A DNA stretch of 7,579 nucleotides, taken from positions 1 through 7,579 of the forward strand of contig SKID01000101.1 of NCBI GenBank assembly GCA_007116605.1. The letters are read 5' to 3'. The notes under the pieces were generated by a model that ran no database searches, was not told where the DNA came from, and saw only the letters and a program-made list of their open reading frames with translations. Shown here piece after piece: positions 1 to 5,680 of this stretch; position 1 is the first letter of the stretch; each line of letters opens with the position of its first letter. The translations under genes were made by a program, and so were the position numbers. Origin of the DNA: Tissierellia bacterium. GTDB lineage: Bacteria; Bacillota; Clostridia; Tissierellales; Dethiosulfatibacteraceae.

Positions 1-31
1 TCTACGGCTAATTTGTCGTTGAGTCTTTTTG

Positions 32-110
32 TTTGCCTCAAATTGACTTTTGACGGAAAAGCCACCAGGAAATTATCACCATCAATTTGCCTCAGGGCAT
101 AAAAAAGGAG
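32..110 (+). promoter_or_regulatory. possible structured 5' leader of the antiporter gene
   Basis: The leader contains an 8-bp perfect stem (39-46 with 82-89, CAAATTGA/TCAATTTG) that encloses a small hairpin, CTTTT-GACGG-AAAAG (47-61). A second hairpin, TGCC-TCAG-GGCA (88-99), shares bases 88-89 with the first stem and lies just before the ribosome binding site AAGGAG (105-110), so the two folds compete. The 9-mer TTTGCCTCA occurs twice (32-40 and 86-94), which also allows strand exchange. This resembles a leader that controls translation, but I do not recognise a known riboswitch consensus, and the start of the leader lies outside the window. Chance pairing in a short AT-rich region is possible. 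Confidence 0.3.
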
Positions 111-115
111 TTCTT

Positions 116-1123
116 ATGGATGTATTGATTTATGATTTACTTATCAATCAAACTTTAATCGTACTTGTACTTGTTTTTGTTGGTTCTATTGTGATATTAG
201 GTTAAGGTGCAGATGTGCTCATTGCACAAGCTGTAACAACGTCTTTGCGTTGGGGCGTGCCTCAAGTTATTATTGGTGCTACTATTGTTTCTCTAGGTAC
301 CACCCTCCCAGAAGCAAGTGTCTCTGTTTTTGCTGCAATCCAAGGAAATCCAGATCTTGCTTTAGGAAATGCCATCGGATCTATTATTGCTAACGCAAGT
401 TTAATTATTGGATTTGCCGCTTTGTTGGGCAAAGTGCCTGTTGACAAAAACGCTATTCAGCGTCAAGGTAATTTACAGTTTTATCTAGCTTTGCTTTTAA
501 TCTTTTTTAGTTTACCCATGTGGGTGTCTGGCTCAGGTGGTTTGATTCATCAATGGATGGGTTTTATTCTGGTGAGTATGCTTTTGTTGTATTTATACCT
601 TTCTATTAAATGGTCCAAGCAATCATCTCGAGAATCACTGGAAAACCAAGACGATGGCCCAAATAACACCATACGTCATCTATTATTGCTCGCCGTTGGG
701 ATGTCATTAGTCATCGCTTCTTCGAAAATTTTAATCCCTACAGTTGAAATTATTGCTTACCGTATTGGTATTCCTCAGAGTATTGTAGCGGCCACTCTTG
801 TAGCATTTGGAACGAGTCTTCCAGAACTCATCACTGCCATTACTGCTGTAAGGAAAGGGCATGGCGGATTAGCTGTTGGCAATATTGTCGGTGCAAATGT
901 ATTAAATATATTGTTTGTTGTTGGCTTATCTGCTTCAGTGACAAAACAGGGATTGTTTGTACCTATAGAGTTTTATAAGCTTCAGTTTCCTGCCATGCTG
1001 ATCATATTAATTGCTTTTAGAATTTTTGCGAATAATTGGGATCAACAAATCTCAAAAAAAGAAGGTGCTGTCTTAGCTGCTCTTTATGTTGTCTACATCG
1101 TATTGAGCTATACGATTTTATAG
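116..1123 (+). pseudogene. Ca2+/Na+ antiporter (CaCA family) interrupted by in-frame TAA at codon 30
   Basis: The product would be an integral membrane cation antiporter of the CaCA/YrbG type, exchanging Ca2+ for Na+ or H+. The natural start is ATG at 116, with AAGGAG at 105-110 spaced 5 nt upstream. From there the frame runs to TAG at 1121-1123 (335 codons counting the stop, normal for the family), broken only by TAA at 203-205. Numbered from that start, both alpha repeats are intact: GATIVSLGTTLPE at about residues 54-66, and ATLVAFGTSLPE with GNIVGANVLNI at about 226-265. The acidic PE residues are present in both, with several hydrophobic segments around a hydrophilic loop near residues 165-187. 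The stop falls just after the first membrane helix (about residues 9-29), before GADVLI, where relatives usually have a charged residue such as Lys. AAA to TAA is a single change. A shorter frame opens at GTG 215 behind AAGGTG (204-209), so a 302-aa product lacking helix 1 could be made by reinitiation. Otherwise this is a recent pseudogene or a base-call error. The family assignment is secure; functionality is not. Confidence 0.8.
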
Positions 1124-1177
1124 CCATTTAGTATCAAAAAATCTCAAAAACCAAAAAAAGCCCAAAAATTGAAAAAA

Positions 1178-1200
1178 CAGTAGCCGACCATCGTCTACCG
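1178..1200. terminator. bidirectional terminator between antiporter gene and tRNA-Lys
   Basis: An imperfect hairpin (outer arms CAGTAG/CTACCG, inner CGA/TCG with a 3-nt loop) is flanked by six A on the left (1172-1177) and eight T on the right (1201-1208). It therefore has a U-tract in both directions. In the minus direction the outer mismatch becomes a G-U pair, so the fold is somewhat better for ending the tRNA transcript. It serves two converging genes. Confidence 0.8.
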
Positions 1201-1212
1201 TTTTTTTTGTAT

Positions 1213-1288
1213 TGGTGACCCATCGGCGACTCGAACGCCGGACACCCTGATTAAAAGTCAGGTGCTCTACCTGCTGAGCTAATGGGTC
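1213..1288 (-). tRNA. tRNA-Lys (anticodon UUU)
   Basis: Read on the minus strand this is a full 76-nt cloverleaf including an encoded CCA end (1213-1215). The acceptor arms are GACCCAT and ATGGGTC with discriminator A. The D arm contains AGCTCAGCAGGTAGAGC. The anticodon stem CCTGA/TCAGG closes the loop CTTTTAA, giving anticodon TTT (complement of 1253-1255). The T arm contains GTTCGAGTC. UUU decodes AAA/AAG lysine codons. The gene has its own promoter just upstream and a terminator just downstream, so it appears to be transcribed alone. A short GGTC/GACC hairpin (1290-1303) lies in the predicted 5' leader that RNase P would remove. Confidence 0.97.
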
Positions 1289-1311
1289 AGGTCTTTTTGG
1301 ACCGCCATGAT

Positions 1312-1341
1312 ATAATACAACAAGGATATTTCTTTTGTCAA
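1312..1341 (-). promoter_or_regulatory. promoter of tRNA-Lys
   Basis: On the minus strand there is a perfect -35 box TTGACA (1336-1341) and a -10 box TATTAT (1312-1317), separated by 18 bp. Transcription would start near 1305, about 17 nt before the mature tRNA 5' end. The -35 box sits in the spacer of a 10-bp perfect inverted repeat (1321-1354). Confidence 0.75.
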
Positions 1342-1354
1342 GATAATATCCTTG
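1321..1354. repeat. 10-bp perfect inverted repeat around the tRNA-Lys -35 box
   Basis: CAAGGATATT (1321-1330) is repeated in inverted orientation as AATATCCTTG (1345-1354) with a 14-bp spacer. The spacer holds most of the tRNA-Lys -35 element. It could act as a weak hairpin terminator for purA read-through (the minus-strand bases that follow are TTGTATTAT, a poor U-tract) or as a protein-binding operator. I see no better purA terminator between 1289 and 1401. Confidence 0.55.
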
Positions 1355-1401
1355 TGTTTGTAAAATAATTTATATTATTATGTTTTTGAGTTTTTTTCTT
1401 T

Positions 1402-2688
1402 TTAAAAGAAAGTTCCCCTTACAAACGTTTCACTTCTTTTAGGTCCTACTGATACAATATCTGCTGGGACTCCAAGTAGTTCTTCTATTTTTTCCACATA
1501 CTTTTTGGCATTTACAGGAAGTTCATCGTAAGTTTTTGCATTTTGTACTTCTTCTAAAGACCAACCTGGCATATCAATGTAAATGGGTTCGCAGCGTGAT
1601 AAAGTCTCTAGGCTAGCTGGGAAGTAATCTATTAATTCGCCATCCAACTGATAGGCTGTCGCAATACGTATTGTTTCAAGATCCGACAATGTATCTAGCT
1701 TTGTTAAAGCAATCGACGTAAATCCATTGATTTCTATAGAGTAATTTAGCATGACCATATCAATCCAGCCACATCTTCTCGCTCTTCCTGTAGTTGTTCC
1801 GTATTCAAAGCCTCTTTCTCTAATCCAATCTCCAGTCTCATCAGTAAGCTCCGTGACAAAAGGTCCTCTTCCTACTCTTGTTGTATAAGCTTTAACTACA
1901 CCTAGGGCTTTTTCTAGCCTAAAGGGACTAATCCCTGCTCCACAAGCAATCCCACTAGTGGTTGGATGAGAAGATGTTACAAAGGGGTACGTGCCATAAT
2001 CAATGTCAAGTAAAGTTCCTTGGGCACCTTCAAACAAAATATTTGCATTATCTTTAACTGCTTTTCTCATAATGACATTAATATCTGTAATATAGGGAGC
2101 AATTTCTTCCATATAACCCATATAGTCTTGGACCATTGTGTCTTCATCTAGTGGTGTGCTGCCATAATATTTGACAATTAAGTCATTTTTTCTCTTAATA
2201 TTTTTTCTTAAAATTTTCTCGAAAAATCCTCTGTTTGAAAAGTCACACATGCGGATACCGCTTCTCTCCACTTTATCACGATAACAGGGGCCGATTCCTT
2301 TGATGGTGGTACCGATTCTATCTTCACCTCGATGCTCTTCTTCTAACCGATCAATTTCTACATGATAAGGAAAGATAATATGGGCCCTATCAGAAATAAC
2401 TAGACCCTCAACAGAAACATTGAGGTCATTTAAATATTTGATTTCTTTGACTAAAGCTTCTGGATTAACCACAACACCATTCCCAATAATGCATGACTTA
2501 TTTTTGTTAAAGATACCTGAGGGTATGAGATGCAATTTATATTTCTGATTTTCTAACTCAACCGTATGCCCTGCATTATTGCCCCCTTGATAACGAACAA
2601 TATAATCTGCTTGACTTGCTAGAAAATCTGTTATTTTTCCTTTACCTTCATCACCCCATTGGGCTCCAAGTATGACTAAATTTGACAT
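1402..2688 (-). CDS. purA: adenylosuccinate synthetase
   Basis: This cytoplasmic enzyme joins IMP and aspartate using GTP to form adenylosuccinate, the first committed step from IMP to AMP. At 428 aa it has the usual bacterial length. Visible motifs are WGDEGKGK (residues 11-18, phosphate loop and catalytic Asp13), GGNNAGHT (35-42, catalytic His41), IGTTIKGIGPCYRDK (125-139, IMP binding), GAQGTLLDIDYGTYP (221-235), TTTGRARRCGWID (298-310, the aspartate/IMP loop), TKLD (329-332, guanine recognition) and GPKRSET (415-421). All key residues are present. The start is ATG 2688 with AGGAGG at 2693-2698, 4 nt away. It is transcribed divergently from the transporter operon and is not in a pur cluster here. 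Its predicted leader of about 175 nt would carry the antisense strand of one copy of the repeated 70-nt element. Confidence 0.98.
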   Translation of the reverse strand: MSNLVILGAQWGDEGKGKITDFLASQADYIVRYQGGNNAGHTVELENQKYKLHLIPSGIFNKNKSCIIGNGVVVNPEALVKEIKYLNDLNVSVEGLVISDRAHIIFPYHVEIDRLEEEHRGEDRIGTTIKGIGPCYRDKVERSGIRMCDFSNRGFFEKILRKNIKRKNDLIVKYYGSTPLDEDTMVQDYMGYMEEIAPYITDINVIMRKAVKDNANILFEGAQGTLLDIDYGTYPFVTSSHPTTSGIACGAGISPFRLEKALGVVKAYTTRVGRGPFVTELTDETGDWIRERGFEYGTTTGRARRCGWIDMVMLNYSIEINGFTSIALTKLDTLSDLETIRIATAYQLDGELIDYFPASLETLSRCEPIYIDMPGWSLEEVQNAKTYDELPVNAKKYVEKIEELLGVPADIVSVGPKRSETFVRGTFF

Positions 2689-2723
2689 TTTTCCTCCTAA
2701 AAAGCTTGCTCTAACTTAATTTT

Positions 2724-2745
2724 TTGTTGAATTTAGAATCAACAA
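2724..2745. repeat. 7-bp inverted repeat in the purA leader
   Basis: TTGTTGA (2724-2730) and TCAACAA (2739-2745) are perfect inverted arms with an 8-bp spacer, 26 bp upstream of the purA ribosome binding site on the minus strand. It could be an RNA hairpin in the purA 5' leader or an operator. It is not followed by a U-tract in the purA direction, so it is not a terminator. Confidence 0.4.
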
Positions 2746-2773
2746 GACACTTCGATTTCATCACCTAAAGCCC

Positions 2774-2843
2774 TTATCCCTGAACGCCACAGTACTTATC
2801 TCCCCTAATAGAACCGAGAGGCTTAAAAGTGTTAGTGATAGGA
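2774..2843. repeat. copy A of a conserved ~70-nt intergenic element
   Basis: The plus strand reads TTATCC (2774-2779), 9 nt, ACAGTACTTATCT (2789-2801), 29 nt, GTTAGTGATAGGA (2831-2843). The same blocks at the same spacing recur at 4654-4724. Copy A can fold: bases 2788-2797 pair with 2827-2837 (ten pairs, two of them G-U, one bulged A), and TTATCC pairs with GGA-TAA (2841-2847, one bulge). On the minus strand the element would lie inside the predicted purA 5' leader. On the plus strand it lies about 600 bp before livK. It may be a structured RNA or a small dispersed repeat; the orientation is unresolved. Confidence 0.6.
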
Positions 2844-2871
2844 CTAATAGATATCTCTTAAAGACCATTCT

Positions 2872-2900
2872 ATATTAACAGAATCTATACCCTACGTCAA
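2872..2900 (-). promoter_or_regulatory. candidate purA promoter
   Basis: On the minus strand TTGACG (2895-2900, 5 of 6 to the -35 consensus) and TAATAT (2872-2877, 4 of 6 to the -10 consensus) are separated by 17 bp. Transcription would start near 2865 and give a leader of about 175 nt before purA. No better box pair was seen closer to the gene. Confidence 0.5.
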
Positions 2901-3370
2901 TGAAATCACGAATATATTTCAAAGAATACCGCTTAATATTCGCAAGAATTAGGGCTATTGCTTTAAAAATTACCCTATACCTGGTTGAACAGGAATGATT
3001 ATCACAAAAATACGAACGTTGTCCTTTTCAACCCTGTCATCTTTCGCTTTTTTATCTTTCTGAATTGTTATATGTTATATTTATTTATTTATTTGGTATT
3101 TTTTCCTTTTTGACACTAATATTAATATGTTTGTTTTTATTGACATGTCAACATGTTAAATGGGTTTATTGCCTTTTTCATTCACTTTTTGTGACTATTT
3201 AAATTTCTTTATGAATTAAATTTAACATTCATATGGATGTATTGTTTTTTTGCAGAAACAATTGCATGATGTGTGGACACTTGTTTTTATTAAGAAAACG
3301 TTTTTTGATCTCAAAAGCCTAGGGAATTGTTACTTTTTCTTAATATTTCAACATTCTTTGAAAAAATATC

Positions 3371-3399
3371 TTGCATATTTATTAAGCTTGTTTTACAAT
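3371..3399 (+). promoter_or_regulatory. candidate livK operon promoter
   Basis: TTGCAT (3371-3376) and TACAAT (3394-3399, 5 of 6 to the -10 consensus) are separated by exactly 17 bp, about 40 bp before the livK start. The -35 match is weak, which would suit an activated or otherwise regulated promoter. TATAAA at 3404-3409 is an alternative -10. Confidence 0.5.
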
Positions 3400-3440
3400 A
3401 AACTATAAATTTCACAATTTAAAGAGGGAGGAAATTTTAC

Positions 3441-4589
3441 ATGAAAAGAAAATCATTGCTTATTATGCTAATCGCCATATTAGTACTTACTTCTGTCTTG
3501 GCCGGTTGTAATAATGCCACTACTGGTGGTGACGACACACCTGATGTGATTAAGCTAGGTGTTATTGGTCCATTAACTGGGGATTACAGTATGTACGGAA
3601 CTTCCGTTGAAGAAGGTGCCAAATTGGCAGCTGAAGAAATCAATGCCAATGGTGGTATTAACGGAACACTAATTGAAATCATCGCTTATGATTCAAAAGG
3701 TGATGGTACTGAAGCTGTTAATGCTTACAACCGTTTGAGAGATCAAGATGGTATTGTCGGTCTTGTTGGAGGAACTTTCAGTGGTGAAACATTAGCCATT
3801 AAAGAAATTGCTATAGAAGATGGCATGCCTATCTTGTCACCTACTGCAACGAACCTTAATGTCACTTTAAACGCACCTAATGTATTCCGTGCTTGTTATA
3901 TTGACCCTTATCAAGGGGCTTCTGCTGCAATATTTTCAGTTGAAAACCTAGGTGCACAAACTGCTGCTGTTTTGTTTAATACAGAAGACCCTTATTCAGA
4001 AGGTTTGGCTGTGGCTTTTAGAGATAAGTTTTCTGAAAAAGGGACTATCACTAATTATGAAGGTTATACTCGTAATGATATGGATTTCAGATCTGTTTTA
4101 ACCATTATTCAAGCACAAAACCCAGATGTATTGTTCATTCCAGATTATACTGCTAAAGTTGGTATTATTTTAGACCAAGTGAAAGAGATGGGTATTGATG
4201 TAGTATGTATCGGTGGAGATGGTTGGGATGGTATCGAACTTGATTACGCTGAAGTTGCCGAAGGTCATTTCTTTGTTAATCACTATGCAAAAACAGATCC
4301 TAACCCAATGGTGCAAAACTTTATTGCTGCTTACGAAGCAAGATGGAATAAAACGCCTAATGCATTAGCTGCTTTAGGATATGATGCAACTTTCATAATG
4401 GTCAAAGCCATTGAAGCCGCTGGTTCAACTGATTATGCTGCAGTAGTTGAAGCTTTAGCAAAAACAGACACTGAAGCTGTTACAGGACATATCACTTTTG
4501 ATGAGAATGGCGATCCACAAAAAAGCATCTCTGTTATTCAAGTTGTTAATGGTGACCATGTATTAGTTGATCTTGTAGGTGGTAATTAA
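3441..4589 (+). CDS. livK: LIV-type ABC transporter substrate-binding lipoprotein
   Basis: This is the extracellular ligand receptor of a HAAT-family ABC importer, probably for branched-chain amino acids. The 382-aa product has a lipoprotein signal: a KRK start, a hydrophobic stretch (residues 6-19) and lipobox LAGC with lipidated Cys23. A short linker follows, then a two-lobed type I periplasmic binding fold (Peripla_BP_6). Family ligand-site segments are visible: GPLTGDYSMYG (43-53), SPTATN (133-138, like the SPA-TN site of LivJ), DPYSEG (183-188), GGDGWDG (258-264) and LGYDA (312-316), with the typical C-terminal GHITFDENGD (349-358). The start is ATG 3441 with GGGAGG at 3426-3431, 9 nt away. 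It is first in the operon, and a hairpin terminator downstream would let it be made in excess over the permease. The family also binds amides, urea and aromatic acids, so the ligand is inferred. The gene symbol is by family and gene order. Confidence 0.92.
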   Translation: MKRKSLLIMLIAILVLTSVLAGCNNATTGGDDTPDVIKLGVIGPLTGDYSMYGTSVEEGAKLAAEEINANGGINGTLIEIIAYDSKGDGTEAVNAYNRLRDQDGIVGLVGGTFSGETLAIKEIAIEDGMPILSPTATNLNVTLNAPNVFRACYIDPYQGASAAIFSVENLGAQTAAVLFNTEDPYSEGLAVAFRDKFSEKGTITNYEGYTRNDMDFRSVLTIIQAQNPDVLFIPDYTAKVGIILDQVKEMGIDVVCIGGDGWDGIELDYAEVAEGHFFVNHYAKTDPNPMVQNFIAAYEARWNKTPNALAALGYDATFIMVKAIEAAGSTDYAAVVEALAKTDTEAVTGHITFDENGDPQKSISVIQVVNGDHVLVDLVGGN

Positions 4590-4653
4590 TGAATTATTTC
4601 ACCGTTCAATGGTTTAGATAGTATTAAAAACCCTATTTAAATATGAACGACTG

Positions 4654-4725
4654 TTATCCGGAGACACTACAGTACTTATCTGCCACTTGAAAAAGCAGGC
4701 ACCTAATCACTGTTAGTCATTGGAT
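4654..4725. repeat. copy B of the conserved ~70-nt intergenic element
   Basis: The plus strand reads TTATCC (4654-4659), 9 nt, ACAGTACTTATCT (4669-4681), 30 nt, GTTAGTCATTGGA (4712-4724), matching copy A at 2774-2843. Copy B folds well: ATCC/GGAT (4656-4659 with 4722-4725) closes the element, ACT-ACAGT (4666-4673) pairs with ACTGT-T-AGT (4709-4717, one bulge), and TGCC/GGCA (4681-4684 with 4698-4701) encloses CTT-GAAA-AAG (4686-4695) with a GNRA-type tetraloop. It lies between livK and the hairpin terminator at 4738-4770, only 12 nt before that hairpin on the plus strand. I recognise no known riboswitch class. Confidence 0.65.
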
Positions 4726-4737
4726 TATAATTCCTTT

Positions 4738-4770
4738 GTAGGAGAGATTTGTCTCTCCTACTCTGTTTTT
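4738..4770 (+). terminator. hairpin terminator/attenuator between livK and livH
   Basis: This is a perfect 10-bp stem GTAGGAGAGA (4738-4747) and TCTCTCCTAC (4752-4761) with a TTTG loop, followed by TCTG and five T (4766-4770). It has the features of an intrinsic terminator in the plus direction, with a small gap before the U-tract, so it may be leaky. Between a binding-protein gene and its permease genes such a hairpin typically lowers downstream expression or protects the livK mRNA 3' end. A competing TCCT/AGGA pairing (4732-4743) is possible. Confidence 0.7.
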
Positions 4771-4799
4771 AATTTGGTAGGATGAAAGGAGGAACTCAT

Positions 4800-5678
4800 T
4801 TGGTTTTATTTTTACAGCAATTCATCAATGGACTATCTGTGGGTAGTATTTATGCTGTGATTGCTCTTGGCTATACGATGGTTTATGGTATCATTCGTTT
4901 AATTAATTTTGCTCATGGTGAAATCATGATGATGGGCGCTTATTTTGCTTTTATTACAGTTTTAGCTAGTGGTATGCCTTTTTATGTTGTGCTTATTGTT
5001 TCTATGGTCCTGGCTGCTATTTTAGGAATCACTGTTGAAACATTAGCCTATCGTCCATTAAGAAAAGCTCCTCGTATATCTGCATTAATTACGGCTATTG
5101 GGATGAGTCTATTTTTACAAAACTTAGCATTAGTTATTTTTAAGCCCGAGCCTAAAATTATGCCCCCCATTATTCCACGTATGCCTGTTTTTATTGGACC
5201 TTTACGCATCGGCACAGTGACCATCGTTACCATTGTTTTATCCATTGTTTTTATGGTTTTATTAGATTTTTTCGTCAAAAAAACCAAACCAGGAAAAGCC
5301 ATGCGCGCAGTATCTGAGGATAAAGAAGCTTCTGTTCTCATGGGTATTAATGTGAATAGAACCATTAGCATTACCTTTGCCATCGGTTCTGCATTAGGAG
5401 CTTTAGGAGGCGTATTGTATAGCGTATCCTATACTCAAGTATTTCCCACCATGGGCGTTATGCCTGGACTAAAAGCTTTTGTCGCTGCTGTTTTAGGTGG
5501 TATTGGTATTATTCCCGGCGCCATGTTAGGAGGCTTTGTTATTGGCATGGTAGAAACTTTAACAAAAGCTTATATTTCTAGTCAGTTATCTGATGCCATT
5601 GTATTTGGTTTACTCATCGTCGTTTTACTGTTTAAACCAACAGGCATCCTTGGTAAAAACGAGAAAGAGAAGGTGTAA
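4800..5678 (+). CDS. livH: LIV-type ABC transporter permease LivH
   Basis: This is one of the two membrane subunits that form the import channel (BPD_transp_2 family). I place the start at TTG 4800, because the strong ribosome binding site AAAGGAGG (4785-4792) lies 7 nt before it. An in-frame ATG at 4782 sits before that site with only a poor ribosome binding site of its own. The product is then 292 aa, usual for LivH, starting (M)VLFLQQFINGL. Visible motifs are GYTMVYGIIRLINFAHGE (about 24-41), the cytoplasmic coupling loop GKAMRAVSEDKEASVLMGIN (about 165-184), and GLKAFVAAVLGGIGIIPGA (about 223-241). Hydrophobic segments span almost the whole length. The stop overlaps the livM ribosome binding region, 2 nt before its start codon, so translation of the two permeases is likely coupled. 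Confidence 0.93.
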   Translation: MVLFLQQFINGLSVGSIYAVIALGYTMVYGIIRLINFAHGEIMMMGAYFAFITVLASGMPFYVVLIVSMVLAAILGITVETLAYRPLRKAPRISALITAIGMSLFLQNLALVIFKPEPKIMPPIIPRMPVFIGPLRIGTVTIVTIVLSIVFMVLLDFFVKKTKPGKAMRAVSEDKEASVLMGINVNRTISITFAIGSALGALGGVLYSVSYTQVFPTMGVMPGLKAFVAAVLGGIGIIPGAMLGGFVIGMVETLTKAYISSQLSDAIVFGLLIVVLLFKPTGILGKNEKEKV

Positions 5679-5680
5679 AC

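Larger units (their letters stand above)
2699..3440. other. 742-bp divergent intergenic region, no gene seen
   Basis: This is the region between the divergent purA and livK starts. The purA-proximal part (2699-2900) holds an inverted repeat, element copy A and a purA promoter. A 7-bp inverted repeat CGAATAT/ATATTCG lies at 2909-2942. From about 3050 to 3440 the DNA is strongly AT-rich, with T-runs, the palindrome TTGACATGTCAA (3140-3151) overlapping AACATGTT (3150-3157), a dyad TATGAAT/ATTCATA (3210-3233), AAAACGTTTT (3295-3304) and the livK promoter. I found no open reading frame with a plausible start and ribosome binding site. Confidence 0.6.

Noticed and set aside
262..447. Minus-strand open frame of 61 aa
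   Set aside because: It is the antisense shadow of the first alpha repeat of the antiporter gene and shows no recognisable domain.
1382..1412. TTTCTTTT/AAAAGAAA palindrome at the end of purA as a terminator
   Set aside because: The arms are only A/T-rich with almost no loop, and no U-tract follows in the purA direction.
2789..2850. Copy A as a fragment of the 23S rRNA 3' end (CTAATAGAACCGAGAGGCTTA resembles it in places)
   Set aside because: The likeness covers only a short stretch, the flanks do not match rRNA, and copy B lacks it.
3292..3306. CcpA (cre) site around AAAACGTTTT
   Set aside because: It has two mismatches at key consensus positions and such AT-rich matches are common by chance; kept only as a note.
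5048..5383. Minus-strand open frame of 111 aa
   Set aside because: It lies wholly antisense to livH, has no family resemblance and reflects the codon bias of the sense gene.
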